NCBI RefSeq assembly: GCF_007559335.1
Contig: NZ_VMBG01000001.1
Coordinates: forward strand, 1,984,001 to 2,048,000
From: Rariglobus hedericola
GTDB lineage: Bacteria; Verrucomicrobiota; Verrucomicrobiia; Opitutales; Opitutaceae
Reading direction: 5' to 3'
DNA: 64,000 bases
Shown here: positions 8,854 through 18,944 of the stretch, piece by piece
Layout: the number at the start of each line of letters is the position of its first letter
Position numbering within the stretch: the first letter of the stretch is position 1
The notes under the pieces: model-generated
The model's input: only the letters and a program-made list of their open reading frames with translations
Told to the model about the DNA's origin: nothing
Databases searched by the model: none
Made by a program: the position numbers and the translations under genes

Positions 8854-10314
8854 ATGACCGCTCCCCCTATTGTTCCAGCTTGCGCCAACGGATCGGCTTC
8901 TTCGGTAAAAATCGTTTTGATCGCCAGCGCCGTCCTTATTTTGGGGCTGCTTTGGACATGGATCAACTATTGCGCATTTCCCAGCCTGTCATGGAACGAA
9001 TGCCGCCTCACCCCCAGCTTCATGGTTGCTGCCGGCGCAAACACATATCCCGCTCCCAACGAAGGTCCTGTCACCACTTGGATCTACGGCCCGGTTCCTC
9101 TGCTACTGCAACTGCCGGCTACTTTCGCGCCCAGCGCCCTCTCCGCGCTGCTCATCGCAGGTGCGCTCAATCTGTTGTATGTGCTAGCTCCGATCTGGTT
9201 TGTAATACGTGCACTCGGCAGGGATGAAATCTTAACGACTCAACTCACAGCCTTGGGCCTAGCACTGGCAGCGTGGCCTTCGGCCAGCCTTTCGTTTATT
9301 CAAGCGGACAATCAAGCCGTCTCGCTAGGACTGCTTTCCCTAGTTATATTACATCCGGCGAATGCCAGCAAAGATGGCCGACGCCTCTGGCTGGCAGCTG
9401 GAGCCGCAACACTTTCCTTATGGTGCAAGCCCACTGAACTAGGCCCCGTCCTTGCACAGTTAATATGGATAAGCTGCCATCAACGGCTCTCCGGACTGAT
9501 CGCCCACATCGGGAGGTGCCTCGCCACCGGCGCCGCTGCCGGCGTGGTCTTCCTCTTAGCGTTCGGTGCTCCCGGACTGATTTACAACATGTTTGTGATC
9601 CCATCCCGAATCCCCTTTGAAAACATCTGGAGCAAGGCTACCCATCCCTTGTATTTTTCTTCTACGATTATGTGCGTCTTTGTGCCCCTGCTTATTTTGG
9701 GACTCGTCGGTAAAAAAGTCTTTAATACGGAGCGTCCGCTTTTTTTATACAGCCTGGCTTTTCTTGTTTCCCTGCCATTCAATCTACTCGGTTTCGCAAC
9801 GGTGGGCGGAAACATAAACTCTCTCCACGGATATCTTTATCTGATTCCAATTACCGCTATCTGGCTGGCACGAACGCTTGGGCGCTCAATCAATATCCCT
9901 TCTTGGGGCGTGTTGATGGCAAGCCTCATTATCTTTGGATTTCAAATAGTATTGCTCGGGAATTTTTCCATTAAGCCGCAAACTGAATTACCAAAGCAAG
10001 GCGAGGCAATTGCCGCCCAGCTTGAGGGTCTGGTCTATTTCCCGTGGAATCCGTTGATCACCTATTTCACGGATAAAACATTTTACCACGCAGACGATGG
10101 CCTGGCCACACGCTCCCTCATCGGATCACCAGTGATCGGAACGGCGTTGAGCACACATCTGCCGCCCCGCCTCTGCGTGGTCGCCTATCCTCGTTTTTTG
10201 GTCAAAGGTTTTTACCGTTCTTATTGCCTTCCGTCTTACGCTAAAGAAGACCTCTTTGGGCTCTGGACGTTGTTTTCATGGCCGCCTCCCGCCGACGTCC
10301 ATTCAACACCATGA
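8854..10314 (+). CDS. Multi-membrane protein, GT-C glycosyltransferase-like
   Basis: The 486-residue protein has about ten or more predicted hydrophobic helices (for instance residues 20-38, 85-105, 108-130). The first extracytoplasmic loop contains WNECRLTPSFMVAAGANTY followed by TTWIYGPVPLLLQLP, resembling the acidic first loop and Y-GP motif of lipid-linked-sugar GT-C enzymes. I recognise no exact family, so GT-C is an inference from topology and context. Its stop overlaps the start of the next gene (ATGA at 10311-10314), so the two are translationally coupled. The 196 bases before it hold no convincing gene. Confidence 0.75.
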   Translation: MTAPPIVPACANGSASSVKIVLIASAVLILGLLWTWINYCAFPSLSWNECRLTPSFMVAAGANTYPAPNEGPVTTWIYGPVPLLLQLPATFAPSALSALLIAGALNLLYVLAPIWFVIRALGRDEILTTQLTALGLALAAWPSASLSFIQADNQAVSLGLLSLVILHPANASKDGRRLWLAAGAATLSLWCKPTELGPVLAQLIWISCHQRLSGLIAHIGRCLATGAAAGVVFLLAFGAPGLIYNMFVIPSRIPFENIWSKATHPLYFSSTIMCVFVPLLILGLVGKKVFNTERPLFLYSLAFLVSLPFNLLGFATVGGNINSLHGYLYLIPITAIWLARTLGRSINIPSWGVLMASLIIFGFQIVLLGNFSIKPQTELPKQGEAIAAQLEGLVYFPWNPLITYFTDKTFYHADDGLATRSLIGSPVIGTALSTHLPPRLCVVAYPRFLVKGFYRSYCLPSYAKEDLFGLWTLFSWPPPADVHSTP

Positions 10315-11255
10315 AGCCTCTTCCAACAATTGCCTTGGTCATCCCAGTGTTCAATGAAGTGCCTGTCCTACCAGAGCTTTTCCAACGCTTGGAAGCCCTT
10401 TTCACTTCCACGCACGACATCAACTGGCTCGTGGTTTTCATCAACGACGGCAGCCGCGACCATACGCGAGACCTTGTCGCGGCCCAAATCGCCCGGGATT
10501 CTCGTTTCAGACTCGTGGATTTCTCCCGTAATTTCGGCCATCAGGCCGCTCTTACAGCCGGACTGGCCAGCATCGCCGAGGCCGACGCCGCCATCACCAT
10601 GGATGCCGACCTGCAGGATCCACCTGAGCTTATTCCGGAGATGATTGCCGCTTGGAGAGCCGGCGCCGAGGTCGTGCTCGCCGTGCGCAGGTCGCGCCAA
10701 GAAACAGGATTTCGCCGGATAGGCTTTGATTTCTTCCACAAGGTCTTCAGCCACCTCATAGACTTCCCCATTGAGGCCAACACCGGCACTTTCGGCCTTC
10801 TTGGTCGCAACGCAGTCAATGCATTCAACCAATTGTCTGAAAAGCACCGGTTTTTCCCAGGCCTGCGGAGTTGGATAGGCTTTCGCCATGCCGAGATTTT
10901 GTATGATCGTAACGAGCGTGCCGCTGGCACGCCCGCCGTCACACTGCGCAAACTTGTGCGCTACGCATTGGACGGCATTTTCAGTTTTTCCCACCTTCCG
11001 TTGAGGGTGCTGACCTATGCGGGTATCTTGATCGCGGGTCTGGGTTTTGCCGTGGGATCGTTTTTTGTCGTCCGTCGTATTCTGGGTATCGAGGTTGCCC
11101 AGACCGGGTTCACAACCTTGGTCACCCTGGTCCTCTTTTTAGGTGGAGTTCAGCTCATCGGCATTGGTGTGCTGGGCGAGTATCTCGGACGTATTTATGA
11201 CGAGGTAAAACGCCGCCCTCACTATATCGTAAAAAGCAGGATCGGTTTTGATTAA
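10311..11255 (+). CDS. GT2 glycosyltransferase with C-terminal membrane anchor (GtrB/ArnC-like)
   Basis: The ATG at 10311 overlaps the previous stop (ATGA) and opens a 314-residue protein; an ATG at 10278 is in frame but would overlap more. The GT-A domain begins TIALVIPVFNEVPVLPELF and has TMDADLQDPPELIPEM as the metal-binding segment. Two C-terminal membrane helices follow (about residues 230-255 and 266-290), ending in the GEYLGRIYDEVKRRP motif shared by GtrB, ArnC and related undecaprenyl-phosphate glycosyltransferases. It should load a sugar on a polyprenyl phosphate for use outside the membrane. Coupling to the upstream GT-C-like gene suggests a donor-and-user pair. Confidence 0.92.
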   Translation: MKPLPTIALVIPVFNEVPVLPELFQRLEALFTSTHDINWLVVFINDGSRDHTRDLVAAQIARDSRFRLVDFSRNFGHQAALTAGLASIAEADAAITMDADLQDPPELIPEMIAAWRAGAEVVLAVRRSRQETGFRRIGFDFFHKVFSHLIDFPIEANTGTFGLLGRNAVNAFNQLSEKHRFFPGLRSWIGFRHAEILYDRNERAAGTPAVTLRKLVRYALDGIFSFSHLPLRVLTYAGILIAGLGFAVGSFFVVRRILGIEVAQTGFTTLVTLVLFLGGVQLIGIGVLGEYLGRIYDEVKRRPHYIVKSRIGFD

Positions 11256-13494
11256 GAAACTCCTAATCCTTATCGCGTGCGCCGTAATTGGCGTGACTCT
11301 TGTCCGAGCTGGACACCTTTTTCTATTTAGCCTTTTCATGGTCTATGACGATGAAGGATACGTCCTCATCTCGCTGCGGGATTTCGGCACGCATGGATCG
11401 CTCTACAATCAGGTTTATTCACAATATGGCCCGGCGTTTTACCTGATCTACGACACACTGCATCGACTGTTGGGATTCGCATGGAACAATACGACCGGAC
11501 GCTGGATCACTCTGTTTAACTGGACTTGCACCGCGTTTTTTTGCGCATTGTTAGTGCGACGTGCGCGCGGGTCATGGCCTGCCGTTTTTTGCGTTTTTTC
11601 AGGAGCCTTTAGTTTTCTATGGATCATGGCCCGGGAGCCCATGCATCCCGGCAGCACTATCGCGCTTATTGTCGCCGCCACAGCCTGGCTTGGCTGGGAA
11701 ATGCTGCGCACGGGCCGCATTAACGGATTCGGTATCGTAACCGGTGTCGCCGGGGCACTTCTCGCGCTGATAAAAATCAACGTCGGTGTTTTTCTGATCC
11801 TCAGCTCTGTATTCTGGCTGATACTTAGCTTACCTGCGGACCGAGGGCGTCAGCATCACATACTTCTAGGTGCATTGGGATTGTTACTGCCCATGATCCT
11901 TATGCAAAGCCGGATTGCCGATGGGTGGGTGCAAACTTTTGCGGCAGTGTCCGGACTATCCATTGCCGGAGCCATCTTGGCCGTTACATCAACCGCGCAA
12001 CGTCAACCGGCCGGACTCGCGGCATGGGGCTGGCTTGTAGGTGCCGGCATTACGGTGGTTGTGACGGCTACCGGTCTGCTGTTGCCGCGCGACACGAATC
12101 TAACCGAACTTTGGCACGGGGTCATCGTGGCCCCGCTGAAACATCCCGGGGTGTATGCTTTCTCCCCCACTTGGTTCCCCGGAACAATTTGGACGGCGAT
12201 CGGAGCAGTCGGACTGCTGTTAATCATCTGTCGCCTTCCTCATGATCACCGAATCACCCAGTCGGTCGCGTGGATCAAGATTCTGGCGACAATTGCATAT
12301 GTCTTTTTTATTTTAAGAGACTTGGTAGTGGCACCGAGTCCTTTGGCTTTCAATTATGGACTGCCACTAGCCGGTCTATTTGCATGGCCGCTTGATCGAG
12401 AAAAACGCGATGCGCAGCCTGCGAATCAGGCGCGAGCATGGCTTGCGCTGCTTCTGGTTTTCCAAAGTTTACACGCTTTTCCCGTGGCAGGCAGTCAGTT
12501 GACTTGGGGGGTTTTTCTTTGGATCCCACTAATGGCCCTTGGATTTGAAGAAGCCGTAAATAATGTCTCACTGAGGCTTCCTTCGAAAATTGGGGGCCGG
12601 GCACAAGCCGCCCTGTTGGTCTGCATGATCGCCCTTTCCGCTTATTTGACCCTCAGTTTCGTAAAGCTGGGGGATTTCGCCCGAGATGGAGGCGAGGCTT
12701 TGGAGCAGCCCGGAGCCGAGCAAATCTACATGCCCGCCAACTACAGTTCGGCCCTGCGCATCATCTCTGAAAATGCCCGGGTGCACGGCGACATGCTTTT
12801 TAGTCTTCCTGGTTCCTATAGCTTCAATTTGTGGTCGGGACTAGAAACCCCTACGATGACCAACGCCACCCATTGGTTTTCACTTCTCACCGAAAAGCAG
12901 CAGATCGAGATAATCGGGAGACTTGAGGCGGCCAAACGTCCAATCTTGGTGGTCCAACAAATGATCTTATCAGATTTAATCCAATCAGGTTTTCGTCCAC
13001 ATGGGCTGCTGATGGATTATCTACGAAATCATTTTCGCCGATGCTTTACGATTGAGGGCACTTCGTTCTGGGTGCGCAAAGGAAGGTCCATCGCGCCAGT
13101 TTCGACTGCTACAGTATCAACCTCGGCGGATACCGTCAATTTGGCTCTTATATTGGCTCCACATGAAGGCAAGAAGGTGTCTCGAGCCGAACTATGGATC
13201 ATCGTGGAAAAACCGCAACGAAAGCTAACCCTCGATGCTTCACAAACAAAAGTGACCGTTACTCCACTCAATGTCGACGGCACCGTGTCCGGCCCCACCC
13301 ATGCGGTAGATTGGCCTTGGACCAATAACCAAATCGCACGGATCACGCTCACTTTTAGCACTCCTTCAAAACTTCCGCCAGATCACATGCTCGAAGTCAT
13401 TCTGTATGCCGATAACGGTCAAAGGCTGGCTTCCGCCCGCATCATACCTGATAGCGGTGCGGAACTCGCCACGGGAAATCGAGTAACACCTTAG
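11248..13494 (+). CDS. Large multi-membrane protein, GT39-like glycosyltransferase
   Basis: A TTG start at 11248 overlaps the end of the GT2 gene by 8 bases; the next in-frame Met lies inside the first loop, so TTG is preferred. The 748-residue protein starts with one membrane helix followed by MVYDDEGYVLISLRDFGTHG and VYSQYGPAFYLIYD, the acidic first-loop pattern of GT-C enzymes of the PMT/ArnT type. Many helices fill residues 95-450. A soluble, beta-rich C-terminal part (about 480-748) follows. It probably transfers a lipid-linked sugar to an extracytoplasmic acceptor; the acceptor is unknown. The three genes from 8854 to 13494 overlap each other and form one unit. Confidence 0.78.
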   Translation: MIKKLLILIACAVIGVTLVRAGHLFLFSLFMVYDDEGYVLISLRDFGTHGSLYNQVYSQYGPAFYLIYDTLHRLLGFAWNNTTGRWITLFNWTCTAFFCALLVRRARGSWPAVFCVFSGAFSFLWIMAREPMHPGSTIALIVAATAWLGWEMLRTGRINGFGIVTGVAGALLALIKINVGVFLILSSVFWLILSLPADRGRQHHILLGALGLLLPMILMQSRIADGWVQTFAAVSGLSIAGAILAVTSTAQRQPAGLAAWGWLVGAGITVVVTATGLLLPRDTNLTELWHGVIVAPLKHPGVYAFSPTWFPGTIWTAIGAVGLLLIICRLPHDHRITQSVAWIKILATIAYVFFILRDLVVAPSPLAFNYGLPLAGLFAWPLDREKRDAQPANQARAWLALLLVFQSLHAFPVAGSQLTWGVFLWIPLMALGFEEAVNNVSLRLPSKIGGRAQAALLVCMIALSAYLTLSFVKLGDFARDGGEALEQPGAEQIYMPANYSSALRIISENARVHGDMLFSLPGSYSFNLWSGLETPTMTNATHWFSLLTEKQQIEIIGRLEAAKRPILVVQQMILSDLIQSGFRPHGLLMDYLRNHFRRCFTIEGTSFWVRKGRSIAPVSTATVSTSADTVNLALILAPHEGKKVSRAELWIIVEKPQRKLTLDASQTKVTVTPLNVDGTVSGPTHAVDWPWTNNQIARITLTFSTPSKLPPDHMLEVILYADNGQRLASARIIPDSGAELATGNRVTP

Positions 13495-14225
13495 CGTCGA
13501 CGTGCGACGAGCACAAGGCTTACGCCAAATGGAAAAGGTATCTTGACCATCGCCAGCTCTACAAATACCCGCTTAAGCATCCCGTTCAACCAGCTCGGCG
13601 GCAACCGGTCCTCCGAACGCGGCCGGTCCTCCCGCAAAGGAAACCTGCGGCGCCATTTGCGCACCAGCCAGACAGCCGGATAAACTACAATATTGGTGTA
13701 GTTCACCTGCAAGACCTCCCACTTGGAATCATCAAAAAGCGTTCTGAGCTGCGCACGATGATAACGCCGGTAATGATGCAAAGCCTCATCCCAATCACTC
13801 CATAGAGCCATGCTTGCGGGCACCGTGATCACCACAATGCCATCTTTCTTAAGCAGGCGATGAAAGCCGCTCACCACCGCTGCATCGTCAGGCACATGCT
13901 CCAGCACATCGAGAGCAGTCACATAATCGAGCGACTCATCAGGCAGCGGCACACGATCGCCGGCAAGACTCAAAATCTGCTCTGAGCCGAACCGCGTTTT
14001 AAGAATGCGCAAAGCCTCCTCATGATCATCCAGCACCATGACCCTGCAGATGCCCTGCATCTCTTGGGCAAAAAGACCTGTTCCCGCTCCACAATCAAGC
14101 AGCAGGTCCTCGCGCCGCGGAGGACGGGCGCGGCTGATCCACCGGCGCACCATTTCTCGTTTACCAGCATAATACCAGTGAGTGGGCTCGATGCGTTCTA
14201 AGTTTGCGTATTCTTCGGCGTTCAT
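13491..14225 (-). CDS. Class I SAM-dependent methyltransferase
   Basis: The ATG at 14225 (MNAEEYANLERIEPTHWYY) is chosen because longer in-frame starts reach into the divergent gene. The 244-residue protein has motif I as LLLDCGAGTGLFAQ (about residues 43-56), a motif-IV region YVTALDVLEHVPDD, and the post-motif FHRLLKKDGIVVITVPA, all typical of Methyltransf_11/23 enzymes. A C-terminal basic amphipathic part (VWLVRKWRRRFP) may associate with the membrane. Similar proteins sit in glycan loci and methylate sugars or lipid carriers; the target here is inferred from the neighbours. It overlaps the end of the GT39-like gene tail to tail by 4 bases (TTAG). Confidence 0.88.
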   Translation of the reverse strand: MNAEEYANLERIEPTHWYYAGKREMVRRWISRARPPRREDLLLDCGAGTGLFAQEMQGICRVMVLDDHEEALRILKTRFGSEQILSLAGDRVPLPDESLDYVTALDVLEHVPDDAAVVSGFHRLLKKDGIVVITVPASMALWSDWDEALHHYRRYHRAQLRTLFDDSKWEVLQVNYTNIVVYPAVWLVRKWRRRFPLREDRPRSEDRLPPSWLNGMLKRVFVELAMVKIPFPFGVSLVLVARRR

Positions 14226-14295
14226 GGGAACGGTTCGTGGATTGACGAGAGTCCAAGCAACACAAAGCTCTGTCCACGTTATTGTCGCCCGCCGC

Positions 14296-16293
14296 ATGCC
14301 TCTTCCGAGCCGCTCCGCTTTTATCACCGCCTGTGTCGCCATGCTGCTGGCGTTCCACTTCTGGCTGGGTGTAAGCGCTACGTTTGAGAAATGTGTGACC
14401 AACGATGAAACCGCCCACCTCACCGCTGGATATAGCTATTGGAAGTTTAACGACTACCGGCTTCAGCCCGAAAACGGCAACCTTCCGCAGCGTTGGGCCG
14501 CACTTCCCCTTTTATTTCAAAAACCCCGACTGAAACCCGCTGACCGCCCGCTTTGGTGGGAAGTCTCCGACGTTTGGATGATCAGTAACGCGTTTTTTTT
14601 TAAATCAGGAAACAACACCGACTTCATGTTGGCATCCGCCCGCGCGATGATGATGCTCTGGAGCGTCGCCACGGGTCTGCTCGTATTTATTTGGGGCCGA
14701 CGCTTATGGGGAGATGCAGGTGGCTTACTGGGATTGGCCCTTTATGTGTTTTCAGCTACCACGCTGGCACATGGGCCACTCGTCACCTCTGACATGACGG
14801 TAACATTTTTCCTGCTGGCCGCAGTAGGTGCTTATTGGCGTCACATGGAGCATATGAACGCCGGGTCCGTCTGCCTCAGCCTAGTAGTTACTGGTATTGC
14901 CGCAGTGGCCAAGTTCTCTTTCCTGATACTATTACCTGTCTACGGGATACTGATTCTCTGGCGACTGGCTGAATCTACTCCGATTAGCATCGCATGGGGC
15001 CGAAAAGTTTGGCTTGCCCAAACACTTAAGTCTCGAGCTGGTTATATTTTAGTATCGGTCATACTTCACGCAAGCACCGCTTGGTTTGTCATATGGATGT
15101 CATTTGGGTTTCGGTTTGACGCATGTGGATCCACAGTTCCCTCGCTTACTCAATATTACATGTCCTGGGATATGGTAATGCCAACCCATGGGTTCTGGCA
15201 TGTGCTCATAAGCGTTTCACGCAATTGCCATCTATTGCCCGACGCCTACCTCCAAGGATTTTCCTATGTTTTACATGCCTCACAAGAACGCAGTGCCTTC
15301 TTAAATGGAGAATACAGTAATACAGGATGGGTCTCTTTTTTCCCGTTCACATTTCTTGTCAAAACTCCGCCTGCCGAGCTACTCGCGATAGTTCTCACTG
15401 GTTGTGCCATCATTGCGCACTGGCGGGCGAAATGTTTATCACTCGCCAATGTCCGGCGCGTCGCCCCCCTACTGGTTTTATTCGTTGTTTACTGGGCATT
15501 CTCTTTGACCAGTAATTTAAATATTGGTCATCGCCACATTTTACCGGTCTACCCAGCGCTGTTTATCATCTGTGGACTGCTGGTGCGTCCGGCTGCATCT
15601 GCAGTTATAAAATGGCTAGCGGGAACCATCATAGTCATTGCAGCCATAACCGCCTTCAACAGCTACCCCAACTATTTATCCTATTTCAACTTTATTTGCG
15701 GCGGCCCCACCCAAGGATATAAGCACTTAGTAGACAGCTCACTAGACTGGGGCCAAGACTTGCCCGGCTTGCAACTCTGGTTACAAGCCCATCGCAAACA
15801 AGACGAGAATGTTTATCTATCCTACTGCGGAATGGGAAATCCGCGCTATGAGGGGATCCAAGCCGACACACTCTCGCCGTTTTATGATAATCACCAGCAG
15901 AAAAATTGGATTGAACTACAGCCTGGCCTATACTGCATCAGCGCAACGCTACTTCAAGACACTTACAGTCCATGGCGCGGGGCTTGGACATTGCAACACG
16001 AGCAGTCCTATCAGATGATGCTTCACCGCATCCGACCAGAAATTGCTGCCGGCAAACGCTCCTCCTTAATCACACAATATGGAGACAGTGATGCACAAGC
16101 AGTCTGGGCTCTGGACCGTCTTCGCTTTGCCCGACTTACCACTTATCTCCGCCTACGTAAGCCGGATGCGATGGTTAACTACAGCATTTTGGTCTATAAG
16201 TTGAGCCAGGATGAAGTATACACCGCAGTTGACGGATCGCTCAGTTCCTTAGCTCACATGATTGAAGATACGGTTAACTCGCCCAAGCCCTGA
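14296..16293 (+). CDS. Multi-membrane GT39/PMT-like glycosyltransferase
   Basis: The ATG at 14296 gives a 665-residue protein. After one helix the first loop reads CVTNDETAHLTAGYSYWKF, whose DE and His residues match the catalytic loop of PMT_2/GT39 enzymes; NLPQRWAALPLLF follows, another family trait. About ten helices span residues 80-480, and HRHILPVYPALFIICGLL lies in the later part. A large soluble region with SLDWGQDLPGLQLWL sits near residue 490. It is likely to transfer a sugar from a polyprenyl phosphate to a protein or lipid outside the cytoplasm. It diverges from the methyltransferase gene with 70 bases between starts. Confidence 0.85.
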   Translation: MPLPSRSAFITACVAMLLAFHFWLGVSATFEKCVTNDETAHLTAGYSYWKFNDYRLQPENGNLPQRWAALPLLFQKPRLKPADRPLWWEVSDVWMISNAFFFKSGNNTDFMLASARAMMMLWSVATGLLVFIWGRRLWGDAGGLLGLALYVFSATTLAHGPLVTSDMTVTFFLLAAVGAYWRHMEHMNAGSVCLSLVVTGIAAVAKFSFLILLPVYGILILWRLAESTPISIAWGRKVWLAQTLKSRAGYILVSVILHASTAWFVIWMSFGFRFDACGSTVPSLTQYYMSWDMVMPTHGFWHVLISVSRNCHLLPDAYLQGFSYVLHASQERSAFLNGEYSNTGWVSFFPFTFLVKTPPAELLAIVLTGCAIIAHWRAKCLSLANVRRVAPLLVLFVVYWAFSLTSNLNIGHRHILPVYPALFIICGLLVRPAASAVIKWLAGTIIVIAAITAFNSYPNYLSYFNFICGGPTQGYKHLVDSSLDWGQDLPGLQLWLQAHRKQDENVYLSYCGMGNPRYEGIQADTLSPFYDNHQQKNWIELQPGLYCISATLLQDTYSPWRGAWTLQHEQSYQMMLHRIRPEIAAGKRSSLITQYGDSDAQAVWALDRLRFARLTTYLRLRKPDAMVNYSILVYKLSQDEVYTAVDGSLSSLAHMIEDTVNSPKP

Positions 16294-16299
16294 CCAAGC

Positions 16300-18183
16300 T
16301 CAGGGCAAATTTTTCAGCCATAGCACCAAGGAATTCGGATCAGCGGTATCCATAGTCTTCACAGTCGTTGTCGTGGTTGCTAAAGACTTGGCCTTGGCAT
16401 CCTTTTTATCCTGCTCAAGCCGAGTTGCAACCCATGCTTTAAATATCGGTTCATCCACAGATAGCACACGGCTTAAACGCACAAGATAAATCGGCGAAAA
16501 TGCCTTTTCTTCAATAAGTTCCAATTTTACTCCTGGTCCTAGATCATCAGAAACCGAGACAAAACGATTGCCAGTCTTTATATCGAGACCTGCGCGCTGC
16601 ACCACCAAGACTTCATCAAAACTGTGTCGCTTGAAATGAAAAATAAATTCATCGGGGCGATTAAGTAATAACGCCGGGTTTACACAGGACTTACGATAAA
16701 GAAACCACTGAAGACCAGAATTGTTATCAATCGCCAAAGCTGTCTTTTCACCCAAACCGCGAACATACCCCGCAATCCAATTCGTAGTCCGTGCAGCGAA
16801 ATTTTCCTGAGTGAATCGATGCATGGCCGATGAAGGCACCGTGAAGCAAATTATATACAACCCCGCAATACTAGCCAAAACACGCCAACGACCGGGATTG
16901 CCCACCAACTTTGGAAGCACAAAAATGACACAAAAAATCAACAACAATTGAGTAGGCAAACTCAACCTTCGAATAATCGGGTCATCCCAATGCCCCCAAA
17001 AATAACATAGCATAATCCCCGTATGCACTATGAGAGTAAGAACAAACAAACAGGCTACCGCTTTCTCCGGCTCACGAATGAACACCTGAAGATGTTCTTT
17101 ATAGAGCATCAAAACAAAAAACCCAACAGCAGGCAAACCAACCAAACCAAGCAACCATGAACTCGGTTGAGTTCCATCGAAACTAAAAAAGAAATTCATC
17201 GCATGCCCAATATTATTATAAAAATAACGTAAGGCGAAAGGGGTCGTCGCACCCGCAACATCTGCCATTTGCCAGCTACCTTCCGAAAGGTCGAAGACCT
17301 TGTGCTGCAAAGGATAAATTATCAATAGAAGCGGAGCCGCCAATAATGGCCAAGGTATATTAACCCGCCCCCCCTTCCACCATAGATAAAGAATAGATAC
17401 CGCCACCGGAAGCAAGAAAAGCACTGATTCATAGCGCGTTTGAGACAACAGCACTCCGGAAAGGGCAAACGCACATAATCGGTCGTCATCGTCAGGCCGT
17501 TCCGCATACCGAAGTCCAAGCCAAAATGTAACCGTAATCATTGCAATATTTAGAAGCTCGAAGCCCCCACCTACTGCATTCTGAGCGACCAATGGAATAC
17601 CGCATAAAAGCAACACTGCACCTACGCCGGCCCATGGACCACCCAGCCGTCGGGCTAACAAAAACAAGAACGAAATCAAAACAAGTGAAACAAAAGCATT
17701 AAGAGCAAAAACATTCCCTACACGATACCCAGTAAAATCATGAACCAACGAAAGCAATAAAGGAAAAAATAGTGGACGCTTGTCCACAAAAACCTGCATT
17801 GGTATGAAATTACCCGCGTATTCATATCCGCGTAGCACCACCGCAGCCTCCCGCTCAAAATGCATTTGCATCGCCGTCGAACTCAACACGACCTCGTCTG
17901 CTACGATCTTAAATTCATGCCGCTCGTGCAAATGCAGAAAAATCGTTGCGGAGATGATCAAAAGTAACACCCCTCCCATTTTCCTCCAGAGCAGAACCGA
18001 CAATCGGACATCGCGGAGGCTCCGAACCAGATAATAGAGGAAAAGTGCGAATGCCCCGAGAATTGACCAATAACCGTAATATCTCACCAATTCGACTGCC
18101 TTGGCCGGAGAAAAACTAAAAACACCCAAGATCGCTGAAAAAATGCATAATAAAATCAGCAGAACAAGACGATGTGACATCAT
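16300..18183 (-). CDS. Multi-membrane GT39-like glycosyltransferase beside the prepilin gene
   Basis: The 627-residue protein has an N-terminal pair of helices, then the first-loop sequence FKIVADEVVLSSTAMQMHF with an acidic DE, and VDKRPLFFPLLLSLVHDFTGY, which resembles the loop-1 end of GT39 enzymes. Roughly ten more helices run to about residue 460, and a soluble tail follows. The gene is noticeably richer in A+T than its neighbours, a possible sign of transfer. It lies directly downstream of the prepilin gene on the same strand, with a terminator between them. The acceptor could be the pilin, as in pilin-glycosylating systems of Pseudomonas, but this is inference. Two adjacent ATGs (18183 and 18180) are possible starts. 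Confidence 0.8.
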   Translation of the reverse strand: MMSHRLVLLILLCIFSAILGVFSFSPAKAVELVRYYGYWSILGAFALFLYYLVRSLRDVRLSVLLWRKMGGVLLLIISATIFLHLHERHEFKIVADEVVLSSTAMQMHFEREAAVVLRGYEYAGNFIPMQVFVDKRPLFFPLLLSLVHDFTGYRVGNVFALNAFVSLVLISFLFLLARRLGGPWAGVGAVLLLCGIPLVAQNAVGGGFELLNIAMITVTFWLGLRYAERPDDDDRLCAFALSGVLLSQTRYESVLFLLPVAVSILYLWWKGGRVNIPWPLLAAPLLLIIYPLQHKVFDLSEGSWQMADVAGATTPFALRYFYNNIGHAMNFFFSFDGTQPSSWLLGLVGLPAVGFFVLMLYKEHLQVFIREPEKAVACLFVLTLIVHTGIMLCYFWGHWDDPIIRRLSLPTQLLLIFCVIFVLPKLVGNPGRWRVLASIAGLYIICFTVPSSAMHRFTQENFAARTTNWIAGYVRGLGEKTALAIDNNSGLQWFLYRKSCVNPALLLNRPDEFIFHFKRHSFDEVLVVQRAGLDIKTGNRFVSVSDDLGPGVKLELIEEKAFSPIYLVRLSRVLSVDEPIFKAWVATRLEQDKKDAKAKSLATTTTTVKTMDTADPNSLVLWLKNLP

Positions 18184-18423
18184 ATAAGAGAACCGTCCAT
18201 AACTTATCCGGACGATGAATGATCAAAAGTTGAAATAATTGGCGCAAATGAAATTTATTTGCGAATCTTAATCAAATTATTAAAAACAAATAGACCGACC
18301 GACTAGATTGAGAATCAACAATTCAAAACGCTACCAAATACCTCAATTGAACACAGAGTCTATTGACCCTCATTTATTTTCCACCAGCTGCAAAACAAAA
18401 CATTAATAATTATCAAAAAAAAA

Positions 18424-18446
18424 GCCGTCTGTATATAACAGACGGC
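18424..18446 (-). terminator. Rho-independent terminator of the prepilin gene
   Basis: A perfect 9-bp stem (GCCGTCTGT at 18424-18432 with ACAGACGGC at 18438-18446) has a 5-base loop. On the minus strand it is followed by a long T run (the A tract at 18415-18423). It lies 22 bases after the prepilin stop. The rest of the 18184-18467 gap is A+T-rich with no gene that I can support. Confidence 0.88.
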
Positions 18447-18467
18447 CGAAAATAAGATTATACCAGC

Positions 18468-18818
<351 letters not shown>

Positions 18819-18866
18819 ATGAATCCTAGGATGTATGTTAAGGCTCAAAAGCGAGCAGTTCCAAAA

Positions 18867-18883
18867 TGCATAGACTAGGCCAA
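18867..18883 (-). promoter_or_regulatory. Candidate sigma-54 promoter of the prepilin gene
   Basis: Read on the minus strand, TTGGCCTAGTCTATGCA has the invariant GG and GC separated by exactly 10 bases and keeps TTGGC and TGCA of the -24/-12 consensus. The predicted start site would leave a leader of about 38 bases before the prepilin ATG. Pilin genes are often sigma-54 dependent, which supports this reading. Confidence 0.6.
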
Positions 18884-18944
18884 CTTACTCGCAAGGCGGA
18901 ATTGGTTAGCTTTTTGTAAAACGAACTCGTTAAAAGCAAACCGA

